From Comamonas sp. NLF-1-9 (GTDB lineage Bacteria; Pseudomonadota; Gammaproteobacteria; Burkholderiales; Burkholderiaceae_C), in assembly GCF_019195435.1 (NCBI RefSeq), contig NZ_CP078069.1, positions 2,232,001 through 2,296,000 of the forward strand: a stretch of 64,000 nucleotides of DNA. Reading direction: 5' to 3'. Positions within the stretch are counted from its first letter, which is position 1. The number at the start of each line of letters is the position of its first letter. Of the stretch, positions 51,574 through 61,137 are shown in pieces. A program made the position numbers and the translations under genes. The notes below the pieces were generated by a model. The model had not been told where the DNA came from and made no database searches. It worked only from the letters and a program-made list of their open reading frames with translations.

Positions 51574-53121
51574 TCAGTTCGTGGTGGCCTGGGCGCGCCA
51601 GGTGTCGAAGTTCTTCTTGTCCTGCGAGTCGGCGTAGTCCAGGTTGTCGCGGCCGAACTCCATCTTGTAGTAGCGCAGCACTTCCATGAGCGGGTCGAAG
51701 TCGGGCTTGGTCGGATCGACGTCCTCGGGGAAGCAGTTGCCCTGGTAGATCTGGTGCACCGGCAGCCAGCTCTGCTTGAACTTCTCGGGCTCGTTGTCGA
51801 AGATGTGCTTGCAGCCGTCGGAGCAGAAGTGGTACTTCATGCCCTTGTAGTCGCTCTCGCGGTAGGCGATCTTGGTCGGGTCGTCGGGCTCGACGAAGTG
51901 CATCGGCACCTGGCAGACCTGGCACAGCATGGGCAGCGTCTTGTTGTAGAAGCGCCGGCCTTCCTTTTGCTCCTTGGCGTAGTGCTCCCACAGCGGGCGG
52001 TAGTACTTGTCGAAGCTGTCCGGGTACTTGGCGGAGAGCCACTTCATGTCCTCTTCGCTCGGCGCCCAGGTGTGGAAAGGGGCGGCCGCGCCGTAGTTGT
52101 AGAACACGTTCCAGGCCATGTGCGAGAGGTGGTCCTTTTCCTTGCAGGCCTGCTCCCAGCCCAGCGGCACCTTGACGCCGTAGCGCGCCAGGTCGCGAAA
52201 CAGCGCGCCGCCGTTTTCCTCGGCGTAGATCTCCCAGGCTTCCTTCCAGCTCATCACGCGCTTGGGCAGCATGTAGTCCATCATCATGGCCACAAGGGTG
52301 AGCACGCGGTAGCCGCGCCAGAACCACTTGTCTATCCACTTCTGCACGATGGGCAGGTTGTCCGGGTCTTGTTCGAGCACGAACTTGATGACTTCCAGGC
52401 CCAGCGTCATGTGGCGCGATTCGTCTGACTGCGCCGAGAAGCCGAAGGCCATGGCGCCCATGTCGCCGTTGTAGGCCGCGCCGCTGATGAAGGGCACGAA
52501 CAGCAGGTTGGTCAGCACGTACTCGAAGGCAAAGCTGATCGAGAGGATGTACTCGAACGGCCCGGAAGTGACCGCGTCTTCGAAGAAGCTCTTGGGCACA
52601 CTGAGGTACCACACGCGGTGGTGCATGTGCTGCCAGTCCTGGAAGCCGTTGTAGTACTTGTTGTAGTTGCTCATCGCATGGATCTGCGTCTGAGCGTGGC
52701 GGATCTCGTCGAGCGACTGCATCTGGCAGGCCACGCGCGGGCCCGCGCCCTGGAACTGGCGCCCGAGAATGGCAAAGCCCTTGTGCGACATGTACTCCAG
52801 CGGCGAGACGCCGGTGAGGAACAGTTTCAGCGTGTTGATGTAGCGCGCGTCGGTCACGCCCAGGTGGCCGTTGTTCTGCGCAAACGCATCGAGGATGGCG
52901 TAGAGCTTGCGCTCCTTCTCGCCCTGGTATTTCCAGTAGGCGTCCATCGTCATGCGAAAGGGGTCTTCGAACTTGTCCCAGTCGTGGATCTTGATGCCCT
53001 CGTATTCGAGGTAGGGGTAGATGTCCTTGAGCGACTGGTAGCTCGGCGTCCAGTTCAGGTCGCGGGTCATGCGGTTGTAGCGCTCTTTCAGACCCAGCTT
53101 CTTGCTGACTTTCATGTCCAT
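51574..53121 (-). CDS. dmpN: Phenol hydroxylase component P3 (alpha, catalytic diiron subunit)
   Basis: A 515-residue diiron monooxygenase that hydroxylates phenol to catechol. The two Glu-x-x-His motifs DEIRH (Glu139, His142) and DESRH (Glu234, His237) plus Glu109 and Glu200 fit the carboxylate-bridged diiron centre. A Zn-like Cys/His motif (LCQVCQVP, HFCSDGCKHIF) follows near residue 400. The start at 53121 has GAGGAGA upstream; an in-frame ATG two codons later is a weaker option. Confidence 0.96.
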   Translation of the reverse strand: MDMKVSKKLGLKERYNRMTRDLNWTPSYQSLKDIYPYLEYEGIKIHDWDKFEDPFRMTMDAYWKYQGEKERKLYAILDAFAQNNGHLGVTDARYINTLKLFLTGVSPLEYMSHKGFAILGRQFQGAGPRVACQMQSLDEIRHAQTQIHAMSNYNKYYNGFQDWQHMHHRVWYLSVPKSFFEDAVTSGPFEYILSISFAFEYVLTNLLFVPFISGAAYNGDMGAMAFGFSAQSDESRHMTLGLEVIKFVLEQDPDNLPIVQKWIDKWFWRGYRVLTLVAMMMDYMLPKRVMSWKEAWEIYAEENGGALFRDLARYGVKVPLGWEQACKEKDHLSHMAWNVFYNYGAAAPFHTWAPSEEDMKWLSAKYPDSFDKYYRPLWEHYAKEQKEGRRFYNKTLPMLCQVCQVPMHFVEPDDPTKIAYRESDYKGMKYHFCSDGCKHIFDNEPEKFKQSWLPVHQIYQGNCFPEDVDPTKPDFDPLMEVLRYYKMEFGRDNLDYADSQDKKNFDTWRAQATTN

Positions 53122-53154
53122 GATTGGTCTCCTCGGGTTGGATGTTCTGGGGAC

Positions 53155-53433
53155 TCAGTGAATCCAGCTCAGGACGAACTCGTCGTCGGATTCATCGATG
53201 TTGCCGGTCAGCGTGATCAGGTTCACGTGCAGCTCCTGCAGGTCGAAGTCGCGCCCGATCTCCTGCTCGATGGTGCTTTTGCGCACCACCAGGCGCCCGG
53301 GCACATTGATCTTGACCATGGCCGGCTGCTCGTCGAGCTGGGCGCCGGGGTTGTCCATCAGGATGGCGTCGATGATGGGACGCGTCTCCTCATTGCGCTG
53401 CAGCGCGATGAAGACGTTGGGCACTTGGGTCAT
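53155..53433 (-). CDS. dmpM: Phenol hydroxylase component P2 (effector/coupling protein)
   Basis: A 92-residue cofactor-free coupling protein (MmoB/DmpM family) that tunes the diiron oxygenase. It begins MTQVPNVFIALQRNEETRPI and has KINVPGRLVVRKSTIEQEIG, both typical. It lies between dmpL and dmpN with short gaps. Confidence 0.94.
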   Translation of the reverse strand: MTQVPNVFIALQRNEETRPIIDAILMDNPGAQLDEQPAMVKINVPGRLVVRKSTIEQEIGRDFDLQELHVNLITLTGNIDESDDEFVLSWIH

Positions 53434-53473
53434 CTCGTCTGTCTCCTTGCTTGTGAATGCGGCGGACGGGCGC

Positions 53474-54466
53474 TTACACCGCCAGGCCGGCCTTGGCCAT
53501 GCGGGCGTCGAGCTGGGCGCGCACGCGCGAGAGCGCCTCGCCGGCCTCCTCGCCCAGCGCGAGCTGGGCCACGGGCATCAGCGCTTCTTGCGCACGGTCT
53601 GCCCAGTGCGCGTACCACTCTTGGAGCTGGGCCTTGTTCTCGGCGCTTTCGGCGGCGGTGGCCTTGACCACGGCATCGACCCATTTGCTGGTCTCGGGGA
53701 ACCATTCGGCCGGAAAGCGCGTGAGCATGGAGATCGTCGGCCCCGCGCGCTCATTGAGCTTGCGGTCCACCTCGCGGTAGGCCAGGCCGAAGAGCAGGCC
53801 GTCGAGCGCCATGTTCTGCGCCACGAAGTTCTCGAACCAGTCCTTGATGACGAAGCTGTCTTCCACGTATTTGCGCAGCGGCTGCCACGCCGGGGCGTTG
53901 AGCCAGGCGTGCTTGCCCGCTTCGAGCTCGGCCTCGTTGCCCATGAGCAGGCCAAGGCGCGTGAGGTATTGGGCGATGCCGAGCTGGTCCATGCTGGCGT
54001 AGAGGCTGGCCTGCGTGATCGCGGTGCCATAGCCGTAGGCGCTCTGGTAGCCGCCGTTCAGGTTGCCGCCCCAGGCGACGTGGCGCAGCGGAATGTAGAA
54101 ATCCAGCGCCGCGCGGCGCGCGCCGTCGTCGTAGCTCTCGGCCAGGCCGCGGCTCTCGACGAAGTCGAAGTCGCTCTCGGCCGTCTCCTGCATGCGTGCG
54201 CGCGCCTGGGTGTAGCTGCCGTAGTAGTACTGGCGCGGGTCCTTGAGCACGTACCAGTCGCGCATCTTGATCGCGGTGCGACGCTCGTCGAACATCTCGC
54301 GCTCGGGATCCCACGTGGGGCGGTAGTGGAAGTTGGTCGTGCCCTGCACGCCCATGGTCGCCTCGACGTAGCGCGAGGCCGCCTTGTCGGCCCCGAGGTA
54401 GTCGGCAATGTGGTTGTAGGTCTGGCGCAGCGGCTGGATGCTGACGGTACGCAGATCGATTTGCAT
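53474..54466 (-). CDS. dmpL: Phenol hydroxylase component P1 (beta oxygenase subunit)
   Basis: A 330-residue beta subunit of the diiron oxygenase. It begins MQIDLRTVSIQPLRQTYNHI and carries the family sequence RYVEATMGVQGTTNFHYRP. It lacks the full diiron ligand set, as expected. Follows dmpK by 43 bp. Confidence 0.94.
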   Translation of the reverse strand: MQIDLRTVSIQPLRQTYNHIADYLGADKAASRYVEATMGVQGTTNFHYRPTWDPEREMFDERRTAIKMRDWYVLKDPRQYYYGSYTQARARMQETAESDFDFVESRGLAESYDDGARRAALDFYIPLRHVAWGGNLNGGYQSAYGYGTAITQASLYASMDQLGIAQYLTRLGLLMGNEAELEAGKHAWLNAPAWQPLRKYVEDSFVIKDWFENFVAQNMALDGLLFGLAYREVDRKLNERAGPTISMLTRFPAEWFPETSKWVDAVVKATAAESAENKAQLQEWYAHWADRAQEALMPVAQLALGEEAGEALSRVRAQLDARMAKAGLAV

Positions 54467-54509
54467 GAAACAGGTCTCCTCGTTTTGAAATGAAAGGGGG
54501 GCGGGCAGG

Positions 54510-54803
54510 TCAGGTCACATCTCGAAAGTGCCGCTCGCGCGCATCGCGCAGGTTCCAGTCCCAGTGCGCGTCCAGACTGTCCTGTTCGTGCTGGGGCAGG
54601 CGCCCATGCGTGGGCCGCACGCCCTGCATCTGGCAGAAATCCTCGAACTCCGCGCGTGGCAGGATCAATTCGACGTACAGGTCGGGTTCGCCCGCGGCAA
54701 ACTCGAACTCGACCAGACCATTGCGGTGCTCCTCCACGATGCGGATGAAGCGCAGCGACACGTCAAAGTGCTCGGGGGTGGGGGTTTGGGCTGCTTCGGT
54801 CAT
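54510..54803 (-). CDS. dmpK: Phenol hydroxylase assembly component P0
   Basis: A 97-residue protein required for assembly of active phenol hydroxylase in Pseudomonas (DmpK). It has FDVSLRFIRIVEEHRNGLV, EFEFAAGEPDLYVELILPRA and EFEDFCQMQGV, matching the family. The ATG at 54803 gives MTEAAQTPTPEHF, similar to the Pseudomonas DmpK start; upstream in-frame ATGs at 54809 and 54815 lie inside or beyond the sigma-54 promoter. No Shine-Dalgarno precedes 54803, and the expected transcript start is at about 54804, so this may be a leaderless or nearly leaderless gene. Confidence 0.87.
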   Translation of the reverse strand: MTEAAQTPTPEHFDVSLRFIRIVEEHRNGLVEFEFAAGEPDLYVELILPRAEFEDFCQMQGVRPTHGRLPQHEQDSLDAHWDWNLRDARERHFRDVT

Positions 54804-54814
54804 GCCCATGAGCA

Positions 54815-54830
54815 TGCAGCAAGCGTGCCA
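54815..54830 (-). promoter_or_regulatory. Sigma-54 promoter of the phenol operon
   Basis: On the minus strand TGGCACGCTTGCTGCA matches the -24/-12 consensus, with the GG and GC pairs 10 bp apart. The C of the -12 element at 54816 places transcription start near 54804, next to dmpK. The divergent gene is a sigma-54 activator, which supports the call. Confidence 0.72.
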
Positions 54831-54896
54831 GTTATCGAGAAAATGCCAGAAAGCCCTGAAACTCCCGGGTAAACCCCTAAGCCGCCCGGGCCCAAC

Positions 54897-54965
54897 TTGA
54901 GGAATATCAAATATTCGCAAGTCTGCAGGCCAGGGTCTTGCGTTTTGAGTTGATCATTTGCATCA
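54897..54965. promoter_or_regulatory. Candidate DmpR/XylR upstream activating sites
   Basis: Two candidate activator sites: TTGATCATTTGCATCA (54950-54965), resembling the TTGATCAATTGATCAA consensus in its left half, about 145-160 bp upstream of the expected start; and TTGAGGAATATCAA (54897-54910), a shorter inverted repeat about 95-105 bp upstream. Distances suit an activator that loops to sigma-54 polymerase. The right halves are imperfect, so this is a proposal. Confidence 0.45.
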
Positions 54966-55041
54966 TTGCTGCACCCGGGATTTCATGATTTCGTGAATTT
55001 CCGACAACCCAGCGCTTCGACTTATCGAGATTTGGACGCCC

Positions 55042-56742
55042 ATGCCCACCACCCTGCCCTCGGATGCCGACCTGCGCCGCCAGGTGCGCTTCTCCTCGGC
55101 CGACGGGCGCATCTGGCTGGCCGGCCAGCGCATGGTGTTGATGCATGCGGCCTCGCTCGGCACGCTGCGCCGCGAAATGGTGCAGGCGCTAGGGCTGGCG
55201 GCCACGCGCCGGCTGCTGCTGCGCGCGGGCTATGCCTCGGGCGAGCGCGACGCCGCACTGGCACGGCGCTTGCGTGCGGACGAGGACGTTTTCTCGATGT
55301 TTGCCGTGGGGCCGCAATTGCACATGCTCGAAGGTGCTGTCCAGGTCACGCCGGAACTGCTGCAGCTCGATGTCGGCGAAGGGCGCTTTCACGGCATCTT
55401 CCGCTGGGACCATTCCTGGGAGGTGGAGTCGCACCTGCGCGACTTCGGGCCGCAGAAAGACCCGGTGTGCTGGATGCTGCTGGGCTATGCCTCGGGCTAT
55501 ACCAGCGCCTTCATGGGGCGCCCCGTGCTCTACAAGGAGGTCGCCTGCGTGGGCAGCGGCCATGCGCACTGCCGCATCGAGGGCTGGCCGCTGGCCGATT
55601 GGCCCGATGGCGAGGGCGAACTGCTGGCGCGCGACTACGACAGCGACGCGCTGCCGCCGAGCGAGGGCACGCCCGCCGTCGCTGCCTGGTTCAGCCGCAT
55701 GCCGGCCGACGACGCGCCCGAAACCCCGGTGGACGCGCTGGGCCCGCTGATCGGGCGCGCGCCGGGCTTCACCGCCGCCACCACGCTGCTGCGCAAGGCC
55801 GCCGACACCCAGGTGACCGTGCTGCTGACCGGAGAGACCGGCACCGGCAAGGAGCGCTTTGCGCGCGCCCTGCACGCGCTGGGCCCGCGCGCGGCCAAGC
55901 CCTTCGTGGCGGTGAACTGCGCGGCGCTGCCCGGTGAGCTGGTCGAATCCGAACTCTTTGGCACCGAAAGAGGCGCCTACACCGGCGCCGACGCCGCGCG
56001 CGCCGGGCGCTTTGAGCGCGCGCACGGCGGCACGCTGTTTCTGGACGAGCTCGGCGAGCTGCCGCTGCCGGCGCAGGCCAAGCTCTTGCGCGTGCTGCAG
56101 GACGGCCAGGTGGAGCGCCTGGGCTCCGCGCAGCCGCGCCAGGTGGACGTGCGCCTGGTCGCCGCCACCCATGTGGACTTGCTGGAGGCGGTGCGCGCCG
56201 GGCGTTTTCGCGAAGACTTGTACTACCGCATCAACGTCTATCCGATCCGCATCCCGCCGCTGCGCGAGCGCAAGCAGGACATCGAGGCCTTTGCCCAGCA
56301 CCTGCTGCAGCGCTTTGCCAGCCAGCACGACAAGCATGTGAACGGCTTTACCGACGAGGCGCTGCTGGCGCTGCGCGAATACGCCTGGCCGGGCAATGTG
56401 CGCGAGATGGAAAACCTGATCGAGCGCGGCGTGATCCTGGCCGACGTGGGCCAGCCGCTGCAGGCGCAGCACCTGTTCGCCCAGCACGCCCGACTCACCG
56501 ACAGCGCCGGCGCGCACACACTGGAAGCCTCCGGGCGCCTGCGCTCAGCCCAGGCCAAACCGGCGGGCGGCGCACTGCTGGAGCAGGTGCTGGGCCAGGG
56601 CCTGGGTCTGCAGCAGATGGAGCGCAGCCTGATCGAGGAAGCCGTGGCGCGCAGCAAGGGCAACCTGTCGGCGGCGGCGCGGCTCTTGGGCATCACGCGC
56701 GCGCAACTGAGTTACCGCCTGAGCAAAATTCGAGAAAGCTGA
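55042..56742 (+). CDS. dmpR: Sigma-54-dependent phenol-responsive activator (DmpR/AphR type)
   Basis: A 566-residue activator. The N-terminal XylR_N/V4R effector-binding domain (about 1-210) has a Cys/His cluster in [12 protein letters not shown] and [15 protein letters not shown]. The AAA+ domain (about 233-470) has Walker A GETGTGKE (264-271), the sigma-54 loop GAYTGA (311-316) and Walker [12 protein letters not shown] Fis-type HTH follows ([19 protein letters not shown]). It is divergent from dmpK, the usual place for the phenol sensor. The GAFTGA loop has Tyr at position 3, as in several working activators. Confidence 0.94.
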   Translation: MPTTLPSDADLRRQVRFSSADGRIWLAGQRMVLMHAASLGTLRREMVQALGLAATRRLLLRAGYASGERDAALARRLRADEDVFSMFAVGPQLHMLEGAVQVTPELLQLDVGEGRFHGIFRWDHSWEVESHLRDFGPQKDPVCWMLLGYASGYTSAFMGRPVLYKEVACVGSGHAHCRIEGWPLADWPDGEGELLARDYDSDALPPSEGTPAVAAWFSRMPADDAPETPVDALGPLIGRAPGFTAATTLLRKAADTQVTVLLTGETGTGKERFARALHALGPRAAKPFVAVNCAALPGELVESELFGTERGAYTGADAARAGRFERAHGGTLFLDELGELPLPAQAKLLRVLQDGQVERLGSAQPRQVDVRLVAATHVDLLEAVRAGRFREDLYYRINVYPIRIPPLRERKQDIEAFAQHLLQRFASQHDKHVNGFTDEALLALREYAWPGNVREMENLIERGVILADVGQPLQAQHLFAQHARLTDSAGAHTLEASGRLRSAQAKPAGGALLEQVLGQGLGLQQMERSLIEEAVARSKGNLSAAARLLGITRAQLSYRLSKIRES

Positions 56743-56747
56743 GCCCC

Positions 56748-57503
56748 ATGGCCAAACGCAGCATCACCCCCAAGCATCCCGGCGCCAACGGCGAGAGTGG
56801 CGGCGCGCGCACGCTGATCGAGCGCGCCTACGAACAACTGCGCGCCGACATCATCGAAGGACGCCTGGCGCCCGGCGAGAAGCTGCGCGTGGAGCACCTC
56901 AAGGACCACTACGAGGTCAGCGCCGGCACGCTGCGCGAGGCCATCACCCGCTTGGTGAGCGACGCGCTCGTCGTCGCCGAGGGCCAGCGCGGTTTTCGCG
57001 TGGCTCCGATCGCGCTGGAAGAGCTCGAAGACATCACCCGACTGCGCGTGCAGATCGAGACCGAGGCGCTGCGCCAGTCCATCCAGGCGGGCGACGGCGC
57101 CTGGCGCGAGGCGGTGCACGCTGCCTACGCCGCGCTGTCGGACGCCGAGCCCATCGTGCCCGCACGCCGACGCGAATGGGAGCTCTTGAACCTGCGCTTT
57201 CACGAGGCGCTGCTCTCGGGCCACGCCTCACCGTGGACGCTGCGCGTGCTGCGCCTGCTCTCGCGCCACAGCGAGCGCTACCGCAGCGTGGGCATGCACC
57301 TGCCGGGCAGCCAGCGCGAAGTGCATGCCGAGCACACCGAGATCTACGAATACGCGATGGCCGGCCAAGAGGCGCGCGCCGCGCTGGCGCTGGAGGCGCA
57401 CATTCGCGCCACGCCCGACGCGCTGATCCGCGCGCTGCGCGAGGGCCGCATCACCCTGCCCAGCGCCGACGCCCACCAGGTCGGCGAGGCGCTGCTGGCC
57501 TGA
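56748..57503 (+). CDS. GntR/FadR-family regulator, probable repressor of the phenol operon (AphS type)
   Basis: A 251-residue GntR protein with an N-terminal winged helix (RAYEQLRADIIEGRLAPGEK, YEVSAGTLREAITRLVSD) and a C-terminal FCD effector domain (about 95-235). It begins 5 bp after the dmpR stop and is likely co-transcribed with it. In Comamonas testosteroni TA441 a GntR-type repressor (AphS) silences phenol genes in the presence of the activator AphR, so this pair is a plausible equivalent. Confidence 0.87.
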   Translation: MAKRSITPKHPGANGESGGARTLIERAYEQLRADIIEGRLAPGEKLRVEHLKDHYEVSAGTLREAITRLVSDALVVAEGQRGFRVAPIALEELEDITRLRVQIETEALRQSIQAGDGAWREAVHAAYAALSDAEPIVPARRREWELLNLRFHEALLSGHASPWTLRVLRLLSRHSERYRSVGMHLPGSQREVHAEHTEIYEYAMAGQEARAALALEAHIRATPDALIRALREGRITLPSADAHQVGEALLA

Positions 57504-57612
57504 TTCCAGGCTCCAGCGCAAGCAGTGACCGTGCGGGCTTCGCTTGCCGCGCGCCAGCACGGACTGCGCGTGGCCTTCGCGTGCTCGATGGCACGGGTAA
57601 TGCAGTGGGTCG

Positions 57613-58422
57613 CTACTGCTGCACCCGCCGGGCTCGCGCCTGCTCGTACAGCGGCTGCACCTTGGACAGGTTCTTCTGCAAGCTGGCGATGCGCTCCGGC
57701 CCGCTCGGGTGGGTGGAGAGAAAGCCCACGCCGCCCGCGCCGCTGGCCTCGGCCATCTTGCGCCACAGGCTCACCGCGGCCTGCGGGTCGTAGCCGGCGC
57801 GCGCGGCAAGCTCCAGGCCGACCAGGTCGGCCTCGCTCTCGTCGGAGCGGCTGAACTTGAGCGTGAGCAGCTGCCCGCCCAGATGCGCCGCCATGCGCCC
57901 CAGGTCGCCCAGCCCGAGCAGCTGCGCGCCGAGGTTGATGCCGATGTTCGTCGCCTGCGTCTTGGCCAGGCGTTCGCGCGCATGCTCGCGCAGCGCATGC
58001 GCCATCTCGTGGCCCATCACCATCGCAATCTCGTCTTCGCTGAGCCGCAGGCGATCGAGGATGCCGGTGTAGAAGGCGATCTTGCCGCCCGGCATGCAAA
58101 AGGCGTTGATTTCGCGGCTGCGGATCAGGTTGACCTCCCAGCGCCAGGCGCGGGCGCGCTCGTTCCACTGCAGCGCAAAAGGGATCAGGCGGCGCGCCAC
58201 CGCATGCAATTGCAGCAGCTGCGCGTCTTGCGTGCGCGCCAGCGCCCCTTGGCGGCGCGCCTGTGCCAGCAGCTCGGCGTATTGCTCGTCGGCGGCGCGC
58301 TCCAGCGTCTGCGCCGGCACCAGCCGCGCCATGGGCGAGGCAGAGCCCACGTCCACCTGCGCGAGCGCAGAGCCCGTCGCCAGGCTGCCCAGCCCGAGCA
58401 CGAATGCGCGCCGTCCCACCAT
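57613..58422 (-). CDS. M48-family metalloprotease
   Basis: A 269-residue secreted or periplasmic zinc protease. A signal peptide (MVGRRAFVLGLGSLATGSALA) precedes the M48 domain with the HExxH motif in MGHEMAHALREHARER (His138, Glu139, His142) and the third ligand in ESEADLVG. It resembles BepA/YcaL-type proteases of the outer-membrane quality system. The ATG at 58422 has AGGAAGA upstream; another in-frame ATG is at 58470. Confidence 0.9.
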   Translation of the reverse strand: MVGRRAFVLGLGSLATGSALAQVDVGSASPMARLVPAQTLERAADEQYAELLAQARRQGALARTQDAQLLQLHAVARRLIPFALQWNERARAWRWEVNLIRSREINAFCMPGGKIAFYTGILDRLRLSEDEIAMVMGHEMAHALREHARERLAKTQATNIGINLGAQLLGLGDLGRMAAHLGGQLLTLKFSRSDESEADLVGLELAARAGYDPQAAVSLWRKMAEASGAGGVGFLSTHPSGPERIASLQKNLSKVQPLYEQARARRVQQ

Positions 58423-58466
58423 CTGCCGTCTTCCTGCTTTCGTCTCTTGTCTCTTGCCCTGAAACT

Positions 58467-59354
58467 TCATTGTGCCGCGCCGGCCCTGAGTTCGGCGCGC
58501 ACCACCATCAACAACCCGGCGACCACGCCGGCCAGCCCCAGCCAGGCGGCGAGCGGCTGAAACTCGCCGACGACCAGCACCGCCAGCACGAAGGCCGTCA
58601 CCGGCTCGGCCAGGGCCAGCGTCACGCCGGTAGCGCCGGATATGTGGCGCAGCCCGCTGGAAAACAGCAGATAGGCCAGGCCCGTGCTCACCAGCCCGAG
58701 GAACAGCACCACGCCCCAGCTGCCGCCGAGCGCGGGCAGCGGCCCGCTGAGCCACCACGCGGCGGGCACCGACAGCAGCCCGGCGAGGCCGAACACACCC
58801 AGGTTGGTCCAGGCCGCGCCCAGATGCAGCACCAGGCCCTTGTTCAGCAAGGTGTAGCTGGCATAGGACAGGCCCGCCGTCAGGCACAGCGCCACGCCCG
58901 CGGGCGTGAGCTGCAGTTGCTCGCCCTGGGCCAGCGTCATCAGCGCGCCGCTGGCCACGCTCACCAGGGTGCCCAGCCACCACAGCGGCGGCGGCAGACG
59001 CCCTTGAACCAGGGTCTGGATCAAGCCGGCCCAGATCGGCGCGCTGCCCACGGCAATCGCCGTGCCCAGCGCCACGCCGCTGGCGCGCACGCCGGCAAAG
59101 AAGCTCAGGTTGTAGGCCGCGATGCAGCCCGCAGCCAACAGCAGCCGGGGCCAGGGCCAAGGCCCGCGCCGCAGCGGCGCGCGCAGCGCCAGCAGCACGA
59201 AGAAGCCCGCCGCCAGCGCCACCCGCAGCGCCCCCACCCAATACGAGGACAGCCCCGAGGGCGCGAGCGCTTGCGCCGTGCCGGTGCTGCCCCAGAGCAT
59301 GGCGGCAAGCAGCACCAGCACAAGGCCGCGCGAGGAAGCAGGAGATGTCGCCAT
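58467..59354 (-). CDS. EamA-family (DMT) transporter
   Basis: A 295-residue membrane protein with ten hydrophobic segments in two EamA repeats (about 10-140 and 150-290). LLAAMLWGSTGTAQALAPSG is the first repeat start and EPVTAFVLAVLVVGE lies in the second. DMT exporters handle amino acids, metabolites or drugs; substrate unknown. It lies 44 bp upstream of the M48 gene on the same strand. Confidence 0.88.
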   Translation of the reverse strand: MATSPASSRGLVLVLLAAMLWGSTGTAQALAPSGLSSYWVGALRVALAAGFFVLLALRAPLRRGPWPWPRLLLAAGCIAAYNLSFFAGVRASGVALGTAIAVGSAPIWAGLIQTLVQGRLPPPLWWLGTLVSVASGALMTLAQGEQLQLTPAGVALCLTAGLSYASYTLLNKGLVLHLGAAWTNLGVFGLAGLLSVPAAWWLSGPLPALGGSWGVVLFLGLVSTGLAYLLFSSGLRHISGATGVTLALAEPVTAFVLAVLVVGEFQPLAAWLGLAGVVAGLLMVVRAELRAGAAQ

Positions 59355-59462
59355 GAAAGCAGTGGAAGGGGCACGGGCCGCAAGCAAGGGGCGAAATATC
59401 CCACAAACCGGGAGCGCTCCAGCGGTCGTGCGCGCGTGCTCATGCAGCGGGCGACACTCTTC

Positions 59463-59509
59463 GTTTCATAGCTGTCAGCGCTGTACCAGCAAGCTTTTGG
59501 GCCGCTTTT
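59463..59509 (+). repeat. Dispersed repeat family A, copy 6
   Basis: Contains TTTCATAGCTGTCAGCGC, then TGTACCAGCAAGCTTTTGGG and CCGCTTTT. It lies in the 600-bp gene-poor stretch. The right arm is CAAGCTTT rather than CAAGCGTT, so the hairpin is weaker than in copies 2 and 5. Confidence 0.72.
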
Positions 59510-59629
59510 CATGCATGAGGCAAGCCAGGGCGCCAGGCATGGGCGTGCGTGCGACGCCGGTGCAGCGCCAGTGTGGCGCCGAGGGCGCAGGGGGAGGCGG
59601 GGCCGCCGCTTGAGCTGCCCCGGCGTAGA

Positions 59630-59664
59630 GAACGGGCGCCGCGCCCCGCGCGGGGCACCCGTTC
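59630..59664. terminator. Hairpin downstream of a gene relic
   Basis: An outer stem GAACGGG/CCCGTTC encloses an inner palindrome GCCCCGCGCGGGGC. It lies 11 bp beyond the stop of the minus-strand relic at 59676-59783. There is no run of T afterwards in either direction, so intrinsic termination is uncertain. Confidence 0.4.
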
Positions 59665-59675
59665 GATCAGGCACT

Positions 59676-59783
59676 TCAGCTCTTGCGCAGCTCTTGCGGC
59701 TTGGTGAAAGTCATCGCGCGCTGCGGGTTGTTCTTGAGGATGTCGCCGATGACACCCGCGCTGACCCTGGCTTGCGCCTGCAA
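59676..59783 (-). pseudogene. Short C-terminal relic of an unrecognised gene
   Basis: A 35-codon minus-strand stretch reads LQAQARVSAGVIGDILKNN then PQRAMTFTKPQELRKS and a stop. It looks protein-like, with balanced composition unlike the Arg/Ala-rich shadow frames around it, and a hairpin follows the stop. A TGA in frame shortly upstream blocks extension, so only the C-terminus of a former gene may remain. I do not recognise the parent family. Confidence 0.35.
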
Positions 59784-59954
59784 GGCACGCAGGCATGATC
59801 AAAAACCGAGAAAACGGGCAGGAAAGACTTGAACATTTCCCGAATTGCCTGAAAAACGGGCAGTCGTGCCGCTTTGTCAGCTTCACCCCCAGGGTGGACT
59901 GGAAGAGGCGGTTTTCAGCAGTTCCCGGATGCGTCCGCGCCTTTGCCGACGAGG

Positions 59955-60989
<1,035 letters not shown>

Positions 60990-61074
60990 GCGGCGATTGT
61001 AGGAAGGCAAGGCGGCGCGCGTGCCGGACAATAGACGCCGCGCCGGGTCGCCACGACCCCATCGGAGTTTTTGA

Positions 61075-61126
61075 AAGAAATCGGGCTCAGACGCTTGTCC
61101 AGCAAGCGCCAGCAGCTATCTTTCGG
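61075..61126 (-). repeat. Dispersed repeat family A, copy 7
   Basis: On the minus strand: CCGAAAGATAGCTGCTGGCG, then CTTG-CTGGA-CAAG hairpin, then CGTCTGAGCCCGATTTCTTT. It lies between metH and recQ, ending 12 bp before the recQ TTG start, so it forms most of the recQ leader. Confidence 0.78.
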
Positions 61127-61137
61127 GTAGTATCTTC

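Larger units (their letters stand above)
59355..59954. other. Gene-poor 600-bp stretch between eamA and metH
   Basis: No intact gene is supported here. It holds a family A repeat (59463-59509), a strong hairpin (59630-59664), a 35-codon relic on the minus strand (59676-59783), and an AT-richer patch (about 59790-59870) with a near-direct repeat of GAAAACGGGCAG (59808-59820 region and 59856-59868 region). These are signs of past rearrangement. Confidence 0.6.

Noticed and set aside
59511..59798. A 95-codon plus-strand frame in the gene-poor stretch
   Set aside because: Arg/Gly-rich with no motif; it overlaps the GC-rich hairpin and the antisense of a better protein-like relic.
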